DNA of 64,000 bases from Bugula neritina (Eukaryota; Bryozoa; Gymnolaemata; Cheilostomatida; Bugulidae). The translations under genes and the position numbers were made by a program. Below are positions 39,139-53,000 of the stretch, piece after piece. Under the pieces are notes generated by a model, which did no database searches, was not told where the DNA came from, and worked only from the letters and a program-made list of their open reading frames with translations. The stretch lies in contig OZ037765.1 in NCBI GenBank assembly GCA_964035545.1, positions 28,942,004 through 29,006,003 on the forward strand. The letters run 5' to 3'. Each line of letters begins with the position of its first letter. Positions within the stretch are counted from its first letter, which is position 1.

Positions 39139-42100
39139 ATGATGCCTACAGTATCTCCCATCGGCACAAGAGACCCAGAGGCAGCTAACTACTTCACAAC
39201 AGAAGATCCTGAGAAATTATTTGAAGATCTGAGAGAGATAGGACATGGCAGTTTTGGTGCTGTGTATTATGTAAGTAGTGCTCTCCGTTGTTCTTCTACA
39301 GCTCACTCCATTTCATGAGTTGAGCTGGACCAGCAGCTACTTGACATCAGCTCTTTCAGTGCTGTCAGCAGTGGTTCTAAATACCCCCAACACAGCATGT
39401 AGTAGAACAAGTTTTTTTTGTTTTTGTTATTGTAAATTACTGTTGTTTTTTGTTAGAGCACAAATTTGATTGTTAATTGCCCAAGGTTTCTATGGGGTTG
39501 GTTGGAAACAAAGAAGTTTGTGTGTAACTGGTAGGTGACCTGGTCATAAAGGTGGTGAGTCATCCCACCTGCTCGCTACTTGAACTTCCAGTCACTGCAT
39601 TTCACTGGAACTTGGTAATTTCAATGAGGAGACAATCAGTTTCAGGGACCCTGTATACTAGTTTACATTTTAGGAAACTATTATGGCTACAATATTCTGT
39701 TGGGTGCAAAAATGTAGATTTTATCCGGCCTGGGTTTATAATTTTTGGAACCCGGTACTTTATTTTATAGTCTCCTACTGCAGGGTTTCACCAGAACTAC
39801 ACTATAAATAGCAAATAAAAGAAATTTGACTTCCTCTCATTATAATGTGTTACGATTATATTATTATTATGATATGATGTACTATTATAAATGTCATCAT
39901 GCTCAGTCTATCAACTATTTACTTGGAAAGCTACAGTGAAGAGAAGTAAGTCTATGCGTGTGTATTGCAGGCTAGAGAAGTGACCAGCAAGGAGATAGTA
40001 GCCATAAAGCAGATGAGCTATGGAGGCAAGAAGTCTCTAGAGGTGATACACCACTACCTTACATCTGTATTCATTATAGAGACTCATTAGATCTGTGTTA
40101 TTCTCCAATGGAGTCAAAGTGTCCTGTAAGACATGGCTTCTGTCTGTCCTTCCCCCTGGCCTTACGCTTTCGCTAATTCATGTCTCTAATTTTCCTTGAA
40201 GCTGTAAAAAATGGGGTTCTATTTAAAAAGAAATCACTTTTAAAAGTTTATTGGTTGCCTTCCTCTTTTCTAAGTTTTGGAATTAGCATTAATCAGCATT
40301 TTTTAAAGCTAAACTATATTTCTGTGAGCTATAAGCTATGTTCTACACTCAATACAAACACCAAAGTACTCGAGGTAGTTGGGAGTAACCAGTTGTATAT
40401 AATGTACTTACTGAATACTGAAACAAGAACACAGTTCTCTCATGAAATCAAATTATCCTGGCGCACCCCTATGACACCCCTGTGACACAGTGGTGTATTA
40501 TTTGTTGACTGCCTGCTCTTATCTCAACACAATTGTTTCAACACACTAATGAGCGTAGCAGGTCTTTTTGGAATGTTGATGCAGCTTAAAAATTGATTTA
40601 CCAGTGTATTTCGTGACAAGAATGCCTACTCTGCCTTTTGTTTAACATCAAAAAATGTGTTGTCATATCAACTGAAATTCTTGTAGTTTTCCTGACCACT
40701 ACTTCCCATTTAGAGATAGGATTGGAATACAGAGTGTTATGTTACAGTTTGTTGCCTGGTAACCAACTGTTCTCATGCCTCTGTAGTAACAAAAAGCCCA
40801 TCTAAACTTTACAAAGCTATTCTAAAGAATATAATTATTGGTTTTGTAAAAATACACTTTTGGCAGGGAACCTATTTTTAGTAGCACATAAGTAGACAGG
40901 GTGAACTGGTATAAGTTGTGTAAGCTATAATTACCAGGTTACTGAGATGTCGGGTCATTGTTCACTCATAGCAACTCACTTTCTAGATATTTGGCAGCTG
41001 AGGATTTCTTGATAGAGTTTTAGGGCCAAAGATGGTGTTTGAAACTGTTTTTTTAACCCGTAAGATGCTGCTTTTAAAGTTGACATTTGTTGTTAACTGT
41101 TTCTTCAGCTTTTCTTATGCTGTTGTGGAATTCATCTTCTTACCACACAGATTTGTTCTAATGCTGGTCAACTGTTGTGATGTAGAAATGGCAAGATATA
41201 GTGAGAGAAGTGAAGGTGCTGTGTAACCTGAAACATAGGAACACTATACATTACAGAGCATGCTACCTAACTGATCACACAGCTTGGCTAGTCATGGAAT
41301 ACTGTCTAGGTTCTGCATCTGATGTAGTAGAGGTGAGTGGGGTGATAGATACGCCACCCTCAGGCAGATATTAGATTGAGTAAGAACGTGGGTTTTGGGA
41401 GTTATCTTATTCTAAGCAACTCGTTGAAAATTATCCTTTGAAACATGTTGAAAAAAATCATTGGCTGTAACACTGATGAAATAAGTACTGTGTAAAATAT
41501 TGTTGACCATATATATGTTGAAATTGATGCTTTATGTGTCTGCCAAGTCTGCTGTTTGTATCACAGGTAGATTTACAGGTAAATTTGTAATAAAAGGTTT
41601 TCTACGACAATAAAGCTCACAGCATGTTACACGAGAATGAATAGCCATGCCTTTGTCTAGGTACACAAATGTGCCCTGAGGGAGGAGGAAATATCAGTTA
41701 TATGTAGAGACACTCTGGCTGCCCTGGAGTACCTCCACGCTATGAACTACATCCACAGGGATGTGAAGGCAGGGAATATCCTTCTCACAGATAATGGCAT
41801 TGTGAAACTTGGTTAGTGAGAGAGGATAATACAAATATATAGTGTTGTATACATGTGTGTATATATTATAATGTTGTGTGTATATGCATGTGTATATCAT
41901 AGTATTGTGTGTATGTAATGTACATATTATAGTATTGTGTTTGTGTGTTTATTTATTTCTCTACACTAATCGATTTAATATATGCATATGGTATACATGT
42001 TTACTATTACCCTTCTAACAGTATCGGTACACAAATTAACTCACAGTATCATATTCTTTATTGTAAACGACAATAAATAAAATTTCCTATTTTATATTTA

Positions 42101-45100
42101 CTGAAATTTTGGTTTCATTGCAGGTCAATATAACCAACATTGGAAATTATTGCAGTTTAAAAATTTTGTTCTCACTTTTATTTAGTTGCAAGTCTGCTGT
42201 AGCCACAGTAGGTTCAGACGCCTTGTGTGGGTATAGTAGGTGGTGCTGTGTGTATAGAGCCAGTCAACCCATATAATGCATATGTATGAATACTTGAATT
42301 CATTGTCACTTTGGTTTGCAGCTGACTTTGGGTCGGCATCATTGTCGTGTCCCGCCAACTCCTTTGTCGGTACGCCATACTGGATGGCACCGGAGGTCAT
42401 CCTAGCTATGGATGACGGAGAATATTCTGGAAACTCTGATATCTGGTCTTTAGGTATTACCTGCATTGAGTTGGGTAAGTATTACAGTATACTATATTAT
42501 ATATACGTGTATTGTATTGTTTCAATAGTATGCAAGTATATATGTGTACATCAATCTGTGTACCACAGCTATTTCAGGGTTTGTCCCCTCATCATCACAG
42601 AACAGAGTTCCCTGTTCCACACCTACCTGTATACATGTACCTGTATATATATTGTTTCTATTTCATTGTTTAGCTTCTTGTATCTACTTGAGTTTTGCTA
42701 TATTTTAGCTGAAGGTAAGCCACCTCTATTCAACATGAATGCAATGGCGGCACTCTACCACATACCTCAGAATGAGGCTCCCACTCTCGCTGACCCCAAT
42801 TGGTCAGCTGAGTTCAACAGCTTTGTACAAACTTGTCTGACTAAGTCACCTGAAGACCGGCCTGGTGCTGCCGTCGCGATGACGGTGAGTCATTCAGCTC
42901 CTGCTCTACTTCTGTCAGCTATGTCAGCTCTCTGTGCGGTGTCTTGTGTTATAACTCTTCTTGATGTTTTGCAGCACACCTTCATCACGATGCACGCGGC
43001 GAGGTCGTACGATATTATAAGAGATTTGATTACTCGCACTAAAGCGGTTGTAAGGGAAATGGATAAAAGAAATGCCAGAAAAATAAAGAAGTTTTTAATG
43101 GAGGAGTACACGGAAGATAGCGTTAGTCTGACGGAGTCAAATGGAAGTCTGCCTCACACCGACAGCATATCTTTACCTGACGAGTCCTCCCAGGTATACC
43201 TGCTTGTCTTATACCCATAAATACCAGACTGTTGTCGCTTTACCTTCACCCCAATATTTTAATAGATAAGTTTCACCCTTTACTGTATAATACACTTAAT
43301 TGGTGCATTATACTCTAGCATACTACCAGTGCCAGCTGCTCGTGCTCAGTTTAATCTTGCTTCTGTTTAGATTCTACTTACCTGTCATATTTACACACTG
43401 GAGTTGTTTCCTCTCATACCTTAGAAGCGTTGCTGAATAGCTTTTCGTGCAGCTTCATGCATCAGTATAGCCACTTGCAATGTTAAACATAGCAGGCAGA
43501 AACTTCAGGCTGATGATTGCTGCACCATTTAGATTAAACCTACTAGTTGCTTGCTTGTAGTAGTTATTTGTTAACAAATTAATATACGGCTGTGACAGGA
43601 CGAGTACAGTAGTATGGGCGGTGGCAGCACTACTAACAGCGTGTGTAGCTCTGATATGAATCCCGACCCTACGTCAGATAACCTAGACAGTGATCATACA
43701 GAACGTCTTGACCTCACCCCTATGGCCACCCAACCTTTCTCTATTCACCGGGTAAGATACTCTGCTACTAACTACTCTATAAACAGTACTACTCTACATA
43801 CAGTACTATACTACATACAGTACTACTCTACACACAGTACTACTCTACATACAGTACTACTCTACATACAGTACTACTCTACATACAGTACTACTCTACC
43901 TACAGTACTACTCTACATACAGTACTACTCTACATACAGTACTACTCTACATACAGTACTACTCTACACACAGTACTACTCTACACACAGTACTACTCTA
44001 CACACAGTACTACTCTACACACAGTACTACTCTACATACAGTACTACTCTACATACAGTACTACTCTACATACAGTACTACTCTACACACAGTACTACTC
44101 TACCTACAGTACTACTCTACAAAAGATATCTTCTCTACAAACATGTATATTTCTTTTGCACATAGTTTGGTAGAAGTTTAACATCTATGGGTTTACTGGT
44201 CTCGTGCTTTTATGTAATTAAATTTAACTCCACAATATTAACAAATAATTGAAGTTTTCTTTAAAAATTTTGTCTGTAATACATCAACAGTTGTCCGTCT
44301 ACCCATCTATGATATCCAATATGTCAGAAGTATAGTACAACACATATTAGTATGTGTATAACAACACAGATTAGTATGTATATAACAACACAGATTAGTA
44401 TGGATGCCATCTAAAGATTAACTTATGATACTTCAGTCTGACTCTAATAGTCTCAGTTGTAAACACCTAAATCATTTATGTTATTGATAGATTAAACTTC
44501 ACCTTACTCTCATGTGTACAACCTTGTTGGTTTGATTAGCACATTATAGACAATTAACATTAGGTCCTGGACTACAACGCATAAGTGAAACCTCAATTTC
44601 ATCGCTCAGTTTTGCAGCAGAAAAGTTAAAGGCTGCCACATGTTCATCACCCTTGGTGTATTACAGCTAAACTTAGTAAATAAAACACACCTATAGATTT
44701 GTATTCAACCAATATTTGATGATATCCCGCTGGTATTTTTAATTATGTGTGTAATGATAACATTTCTATGCTTCTGTTAACATTGTGAATAGTTACAGTT
44801 TTTACTTGTGATGTGCTTTAGTAGAGTATCTTATACTCAGCCTTCATTCTTACAGCCGGCTTATAGTAACGGTGACGTGTTTATGTCTAATGGTAACACT
44901 CCTGTTATACACAACACCTTGCATGCCGACGCCTACATTCGGCAGCCAGGTCACGCTGCTGCCGGCCTACCCTACGCGCACGGGCGCAGTCGGAGATTTG
45001 TAAGTGTGGGTTGTTGTCGCATGCTCTCCCTTGTATACTGTTAACATTGTTTTGCGCTGCTAATGGTTCAACGACTCTTACTGCTTGCACCTCTTAATGC

Positions 45101-48100
45101 TGTGTTTTGGAGTGAAATACTCAACTTTATCTGGCTGTCTGTCGCCCTTTTGTGTTGTCGCTTTATTTTCTTCTGTTGAAGCTTGGTTTTGTGTCTGCTC
45201 GTCTCCAAGGGAGATAACTCCAATGTAATTTGCCCGGCTGACAACTCGAACTTAATTTAGAAGTTTGGGTTGCTTCAGTTATTGTGGGAAAGTTTTGTTT
45301 CCCCAAACATGTTAACTGACACAAGTTACATAAGTATGCTGTGTGCAACTCAGTACACAGCATACTTATGTGTTCACCTTTCAAAGTAAAGGAGTGTAGA
45401 GTCATTGTTTTATCGTGCATTGTATTGTATGTCGCATGATCTGGAGCAACTGGTTGGTTGTCTTTGCTACTTGGAGAAGTTTATTGTATGAATTTGTTGA
45501 TTCAGTGACTTCTGTTCAACACCAACTTTGTTTTATGCATTTGTCAGTATTAGGATTGGTGAGATAGTACATATAAATGTTGTTAGCTGTTATCTTTTGC
45601 CTACTGGCTGTTCATTTTCTATACATGCGCAAATTTCAAATTTATCATTTCGTATTAAACCACTCCTTGCCCACAAGTTGATTTGTTACTTGTGAATGTA
45701 ATATATGGTTGAATGAACCAGTGGCATGATAGTAAACAGTATGCATTTCTCACATTTCAGAACAATGTGGCCGGACAGGAAAGTAGTCCATATGGTAAGA
45801 ATGGTGATTTCTCAACCATCCGCACACCTTCTATTGTGAAGAAGCAGAAGGTGGAGCAGGCTCAAGATGATCACTTTAAGGAGCAAATGAATGGATACAA
45901 GAGGATGAGAAAGCAGCACCAGAAAGAGTTGCAGCAGGTTGCTATGTTCTTGTACATGTGTCACTACAGCTTCTATACATATGTCACTACAGGCTATATA
46001 CATGTGTCGCAACAGTTACACTGCGTACTCTGTAGTATGTATGTAAATATTTTATTTGGTTTTAATATATGTAGACTTTCTCTTTGTTAAACATATTAGT
46101 ATGGTTTCTGTGATATGCTTCTACAGCTGGAGGAAAAGCTGAAGAGCACTTTAGAAGCACACGAGTCCAAACTGTCCAGAGACTATGAGAATTGCATGAC
46201 TAACTGCTACAGAGAATTGGAGAAAGTTAAAAGGCAGCATCAGCAAAACAAAGACAAATCAGTAAGTGGCTGTTGTGTAGTATACTGTTGATACTACAGT
46301 ATGATATACTGTTGATACTACAGTATGATATACTGTTGATACTACAATATGATATACTGTTGATACTACAATATGATATACTGTTGATACTACAGTATGA
46401 TATGCTGTTGATATTACAATATGATATACTGTTGATACTACAATATGATATACTGTTGATACTACAATATGTTATACTGTTGATACTACAGTCTGTTATA
46501 ACACACCTCACGTGTCTGCGTTACAGTTGAGTGCGGCGCAAGCTGACGAGGATCATCTACATAAACATCTGCTGAAACAGCACAAGGTAGAGTTAGACAA
46601 ATTCAAGAAGGATCTGGCAAAGGAGAAGAAACAGAAGAATGAGTCTATGAAAAGAGTAGGTAGCTCTGCGTGTACTGGAGATGTCACCGTTACTTTGTGG
46701 TTATACTGTTGTATCTCTTACCATCACTTGTTGTAGTCGCTGAGTGCAACACCAAAAAGAGATAAAGAGGAACCGATAAAAAGCTTCAAGCAGACGCTGG
46801 ACCAGGAGCTCAACCAAGCCTTAACAGATAAGGTGAACAGTCAGGAGCGCATAACCAAATTGCAGATTAGAAAGTTCAAGCGTCAGAAAGTCATCGGGTT
46901 ACATCAGCTGGAGCAAAAGCAGCTTCGAGAGGTTTGCATCTCGTTTCATATGACTCGTTACAGCTAGTGTATGGTATTAATAGTTGTCTGCCCACCAGAG
47001 TCTTGTACTTGATACGTTATCAATTATTGCTGCAACCATCAGTATTCCATTGTAGATTCTGTTTTCAAAAGGAAATCTTATTTTATATGCTTTCTAATTT
47101 TTGCTTTAGAAATGCTTGATTTTTCACTTCCGGCATTAGGTTTTCTGATCTGAAAAAAAGTTTATTTAGTTGATTAGAAGTTGGTGAGTCATCATAAAGT
47201 GCTGACTAATCTGTACAATGTCTGACAGGAGTTGAACAAGAAAGAAGTGCATATGACGGCAGCACACAGCATGCTGGGTAGACACCACGATGAGATTCAG
47301 GACATGGAGTACAAGAACCTGGCAGCAATACACAAGCTGAGAGATGAGCAGCTGCGTAAGCAGCACAGCACCGAGATACAGAACCAGGAAGAGTACACAG
47401 ATCGGCAGCAGAAAGAGCTGCGCAAGAAACACGCCTTGCAGACAAAGCAATTACCTAAAAGTATTAATGTGAGTGTTGCGGGGTGGGATGTGATGTCTGA
47501 AATGTGTATGGCGTGAGCTGATTTAGTTGGAAATTGTGTGAATGTGATCTGTACTCGTCTTCTTTGCAGCTGACTTTATCCATGCTTAGCATCTTATCTT
47601 TTAGTTGAGTAGCAAAAGAAGTTATGTTCAAAATTTCAACCCTCGCCTCAAACCAAAATTTATAAAGAAATTTAAAGAATTTAGGCTATCTCAATTTCTC
47701 TACTACTACTCCTAAATGCTTACTTCTGAGCTGAGTTCCGTTTCATTGTAGGAAAGTCGAGCTCGAGTAAAGAAGCAGCTACGAGAAGCCTTGGACACTC
47801 AGAGCAGACAGTTTAAAGCTCGAAAAGAGGAGGAGTTGTCCCGGGCACCCCGTAACGAACACCAAAACGTGAAAAAGCGTCTAAAGGATGAACAAGACTT
47901 CAAGAGTGCCGAGTTATACGAGATGTACAGACAGATCCTGGACGACTTGGTCACTCAGCAAAATGTGAGTCTCAACTTGACGCAGTGTTCTGTGAGTGTT
48001 TATTGTGTGCAGTTCAGCAACGAAACTTAGTTCTTCATTGTATTCTATTTTGGGTTCTTAGCATATAAGTGCTCTACTTGAGTCATGTTTCATATTGGTC

Positions 48101-50050
48101 TCCCTCTTGCTTTCGTACTGCTCTCTGTACTTTCCTTAGTTGAAACTGTGATTTAGTTTTCTTCACTAAACTTTTTGGATATAATTGTGATTTATTAATT
48201 AAACTAGTTTTGAACTAAATGCTGAGACACACGATTATTTCATAAGCTGAAACAAGACAGCGGTAAAACTCATATTAAATGAGTAAACAATAACACTGCT
48301 GACGTAGAGGTTAAAGTCAAACTTAGTTCATTTTGAGATATTTTTAAGAAAATAGCCTATTGCCTAAGTTCTTGTACTTTTGTTTATTGGCTCCATATTG
48401 GTTGTTGAGGTGAAAAGAAGATAAAGTAACTAATGAATCTAATTCCTATGTTGTTATAACAAGTTCACTGAGCAACTTGCTTAACGTCTGCAGCTAGTCT
48501 AGAGTCGGTGTGTTAGTCATTATTCTAGTCAGCGTGTCATGTGGCAGTCAGTCAAGTGTTCCGCAGCTGCCGGCCACTTGGCTTGTCAAGGTTGATTGCA
48601 CTGCTCCTGCACTGAGCAGACATCCTAATCCAGTGCTGCCACTCGTGCTGCCTCTTACCTAGTATTGATCCCAGGAGCTGCTAGGGATGTGCTACACTTC
48701 TTGACCTAATGATGATCCTTACAGCAAACAAGGCGTGTCACCTCTTGCATAATTAATGTATTATACCACCCCTTGCTTCTTCTACTCTCACTAACAACTG
48801 TACAAACACTAGACTACACTTCAGTTGTATTTACATCTCCTTACAGCATCGAGTGTTGTAACTGTTTTGTATTACAGCATTAATCACACCTTCTCTATCT
48901 AGTCTTTGTGTTAACCACATGTAATACTACATTTATTAGCATACTAGCCATTAGCTCACAGATAATCCGATTTAGGTAGCAATATGTGCACCCCCTCCTA
49001 CCATTTGCACCTTCTCATCATCTAAGGAGTTTGTGGTTATGTCACCCTGACATCCTTGGGAACTAGTATAGCAGTTGCAGATAAATCCAGTGACTATACA
49101 GTCTGTCTGCTTACCTGTAACAGTACACTAGCCTACTACCTATTTAACACTGTTTGTTTGTCATAATGTCACAATAATTAAAGAGCTTAGGCTATCTCAA
49201 TTTCTCCATGACTGCTCCTATATGGTGTTACTCTGGTGTAGAGTGTCTGCTTAGTTGATATTTCATTGCAATAAAACTTATTAGCAGTGGTTTGACAAGG
49301 TGGACGGATATTTTTATGTTGCCCTTAACCTGTAAGTAGAGTCACAGTGTCTGCATGCTGTGCCACCAGGTGACGCTAGACGAGTCAAAGGAGGCGGAGA
49401 CCGTGGAACTGAAGAAGAAGCTGGTGCAGGAGACAGAGCTGCTCATGGCCTACCAGTCTAAGATCAGAATGCAGACAGACGGTCTGCACAGCAGAGAGAA
49501 GAAAGAGCTGCAAGACAGAGTCTCTCTTCGACGTGCTGAGCTCGAACAAAAGGTTGTCTTGCAGTGAAACGAAAAGTTTTAATTCAAACTAGGAATACTA
49601 TTTTAAATATGTGTTTATATTGTTATGTCAACTGAAAATTTAATTGTAACTGTAGTTAGTATATGTTAGTATATAAAAGTGTGATTGGGTGTTGGTAATT
49701 GAGTAGTAGCTCTGATTACAGGAATATTTAGAAGTTGCTTTAAGAGCATTTCATTGGAGCTGTTTGTCTCATGACTCTCTGATATTCTGTAGATTGAAGA
49801 CGAACTGCATAAGTTCAGTAATGAAAGGGCAACTTCTCAGCGTAAGTTGTATGAAGGACAAGCCAAAGAAATAGAACTGTTTGACAGTGAAACGAGATCT
49901 GCCGGTATAGATCCAGTAGACATTTACACAGCTGACGATGACTTTACTAGAATACTAGATGATGGTGATGGGTGCAGTGTTTCTAGTGCCACTCCATCCA
50001 ACGGTCTTAGCACCAGTAGCAGTATGACTTCATTTAACACCCAGCTTTAG
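39139..50050 (+). CDS. TAOK: TAO-family Ste20-like serine/threonine kinase
   Basis: 17 coding exons: 39139-39270, 39971-40042, 41186-41332, 41661-41811, 42322-42474, 42709-42884, 42975-43193, 43599-43751, 44856-44999, 45761-45937, 46127-46261, 46527-46655, 46737-46931, 47229-47468, 47752-47964, 49370-49552, 49793-50050. They total 958 codons plus stop (human TAOK1 has 1,001). The N-terminal kinase domain has GHGSFGAVY, the ATP lysine K57 (VAIKQM), IHRDVKAGN (D151), ADFGSAS (D169), the TPYWMAPE activation segment and SLGITCIEL, all typical of TAO kinases. A low-complexity linker follows. The C-terminal third is a long charged coiled coil with TAO landmarks ([58 protein letters not shown]). TAO kinases activate MAP2K and Hippo-type kinases and act on microtubules. 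Two ATGs in tandem mark the start. The vertebrate C-terminal tail after the coiled coil is mostly absent. Confidence 0.95.
43785..44122. repeat. 17-nt minisatellite, about 20 copies, in TAO kinase intron 8
   Basis: Tandem copies of tctacatacagtactac with variants (cacaca, ccta). The array starts about 33 nt after the exon 8 donor at 43752. It is open in the exon frame as far as 44165. Each unit contains a TACATACAG step that resembles a weak 3' splice site. Confidence 0.95.
45328..45371. repeat. Perfect 17-bp inverted repeat with 10-nt loop in TAO kinase intron 9
   Basis: The arm 45328-45344 (acataagtatgctgtgt) is the exact reverse complement of 45355-45371, separated by gcaactcagt. RNA from either strand could fold into a strong hairpin. 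The stem is not clearly extended outside the 17 bp. Confidence 0.95.
46279..46500. repeat. 24-nt minisatellite, 9 copies, in TAO kinase intron 11
   Basis: Nine copies of tatactgttgatactacagtatga with a few changes. The array fills most of the 265-nt intron, from 17 nt after the donor to 26 nt before the acceptor. Each unit contains a CTACAG/CTACAA step like a 3' splice site. Because 24 is a multiple of three, both strands give long periodic open frames that are not genes. Confidence 0.95.
47671..49224. repeat. Dispersed about 45-nt repeat in TAO kinase introns 14 and 15
   Basis: 47671-47717 and 49179-49224 share about 45 bases centred on ttaggctatctcaatttctc followed by an ACT.CTCCTA tail. 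The two copies flank exon 15 in the same orientation. The sequence between them (including exon 15, 47752-47964) is not part of the repeat. Confidence 0.7.
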
Positions 50051-53000
50051 TCCTTGCCAGATACACTCTCCGCTGGCACCAGTCAGGCATAATACTATTG
50101 AAATTATTACATTGTATATCTTTTTAATAAAAATGAAAATTTTTTAGTGTACAAAATAATTGTTGTTGAACTGTTCAATTTTGATAACACTGCATGCTAA
50201 AGTAAAGTTGGTTCTATTATACATATATTTCGTTGATTGGTATTAATTAAATACCATACTGATGGTGCTTGTGATGGTGTAGTAGTTCTGTACTATTGGG
50301 AACTCTGCGTTCTACATAATGTGTATGATACTGCCCTCTGTATGTTGGAGTTATACTCTCATGTTCTGTCTAGCACACTTGTATTATATTAGATGTCACT
50401 GTATTGCATCTATTTAGTCACCTTGTATTTACTCGCCTTTCTTTCAATCACTCACTCAGGCGCAGTACCTTCTACTGTAGACAGTTGTACTCACACTGGA
50501 TATACGTTGCCCTGAACTATTTCACTATTAGTAAATTTTAATTCTATAATTATGGTAATAACTATATTATCTTAAATAAATTATTGACAACAAACAACAA
50601 AAATTGTTGAAAATTATTTAATGCTTACTAGACATTGTATTAGATTTTTTAGTGCACCTTCAAACATAACAAAAATGATTGTTAAGAAAAATTATCAATT
50701 TCAAAGACCTTGCAAGAACTGCCTTAGTATTGTATATTAAGTCAGAGCTGTAAACTAATGCTAGGATTAAAAAGATGGTCACATAAAGTGCATGAACTGG
50801 ATCTTTGGTTTTCTGCAATACTCACAACTGGTCCACTGCTACACAGCTTGTACATGGAAGAAATTATTAATGCAATAAAATTGTGGGTGGCGTGCAGCTA
50901 CATAAACTTGAGCTAAAGTTTCTGAAGAAATTGGCATAAAGTTTATCCGTCTCTGCATTCAATTATAGTTACACACAAATATTTATGTAATATGTTTTAC
51001 TGTTACAGATGCAGAGCAGCTTGTATATTATGTTCAATTATTGTGTAAAATATACACACTGCACACATATTTATGAGTATGTGCACTTTAATGGAGGCAT
51101 CTACCTATAGGTTATGTTAGTTTCTGCATCACTGGCCTCAGTCATTGCGATCTCCTGCAATACTGAAATATAGAAAACTATATCAACTGTTTACTCAGCT
51201 AGAATATGATCCTTTTACACCTTAGCTTTTTATTTCATATACCTGAAAAGTTATAGAACTGTCCTAGCAGTTGAATAACATTTTTTAAGTATACGGATGC
51301 TTTGAAATAAAAAATTAAGATGTAAAATAATCGTCTTATTCTAGCAGTTAAATGACTTTCTGTAACTCTGCTAGTGATAGCAACAAGAAATGTTTGTTAC
51401 CATTGAACTATAATATAGTTTCAGTTCAGTGTTTGTTACCTTTAGTTGACATCTCCTTTTAAACTTGCAACCTTCAAAGATGTCACAAGCTTTTGATTTG
51501 CTCTGATTTGCTACTGAAATGTAAATATATGTGAAACATAAATGCCACCAAAACCAGTTTTACATAAACAAGATTATTGTGTCAATGTGTTAAACTTACA
51601 TATGGGCAAATTTAACTTTGGTTAAGTGTTTAAATTGTATACACAATATATGAACTGTAGTGCATAAGTGCTCCCTTAGTCCTAAAAACGCTGGAGGTTA
51701 TTGGCAATATTATTGGCACTCTAGGTTACTGACATTGAACTGAGTGTTGTGTTACTTTCTATTGAGCAGTAAATATAGATGCTTTAATGTGAAACAAGTA
51801 AACCACCCATCTTTGTATGCTGTTAATGGGGTTGCTATAGGTTTGTTTACCTATTGAAGCAGGTGAACGTCTTTGGTTAGGTCATTGAATGAATAGCAGC
51901 TTTATAAATCTATTATTCAAATTGTATTATTCAATATTAAGTAAACTATGAAGTGAAGCTTTTTTTATTAGGAAACTTTGATTTTAATGACGTTTACACT
52001 TTCTAGCAGCATTCCATTGTATGAATCAGAATTATGAATAATAATGGTATGACTATTATGAACTTGTGTGTTCATACGTTTAGCGTATCACAAATACTAC
52101 AGAGCTGTTTAATTAGCCAATCCAGTTCCTTATAGTTACCCGACATCTTATACATATATAGTAAGCAGCGCTAATGTTGATAGTCAGTTTATAAATGCAC
52201 AAACTAAAGTGGAGCTGTGCGTTGCATTTATTAGAAAACTCAAATAGAGGGTTATGCACAGACTTGAAAAACTTCAACCTTGATTAATAACCCCTCTACA
52301 AAACAAGCTAGCTTTTAGTGGGACAAGAAAGCAACATACTGGACCCTGTTTTTTTATTACCAACAGGTAGATCTGTTAAATGGGCTCAAATCTAGAACAA
52401 GGTAAGATTGAAGTAATGTTGTCGATGATTAGTGGCGTTGTGTATATAAACATTTTAAAACCTGTATACCTGTATCTATCCAGCTAACTGTCTGTCAGTA
52501 AAAAATCTTGGTCGACAAGCTATAAAACAGTTTATAGGCTATACAATTTAATAGTTGTTATTACAGTGTAGTCACAGCCTAAGATTGAGGGTTAGTTTAT
52601 CTTTAACTAATATATTTTCCCCTTAGTGTAGTACCACATGTTATGTGGTGTGCTTCATAAACTATTTTTCTTAATGTTCTACTTCTAAACTCATTCTAGT
52701 ATTTGGAGCTATTTATGTCAAAGGAATGAAATTTGTTTAAATCCAGGTTAAATACCATGCATGCAGTTTGAATCAATTTAAATAAAAAGTGAATAATTTT
52801 CATGAGCTATAAGTGAGTACTATTTTTTCAAAACCTCCAAGTTTAGAATTGTTTTTTATAATCTCCAATATATTTGGTATTTTTCTCATGTAAGAGTTTA
52901 CTATACACAGTGAAGTAAAATTATAGCTTATGCTTTCTTTAATTGCACTGCAGTGCTTACAGTAAACTATTGTTATGTATTGTGGTATTAAAATAGCAAA

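Noticed and set aside
43614-44165. 183-codon open frame after TAO kinase exon 7
   Set aside because: Only the first part, to 43751, is exon 8. The rest is the 17-nt minisatellite following a good GTAAGA donor.
46227-46530. Repetitive open frames on both strands
   Set aside because: Produced by the 24-nt minisatellite, whose length is a multiple of three. Not a protein.
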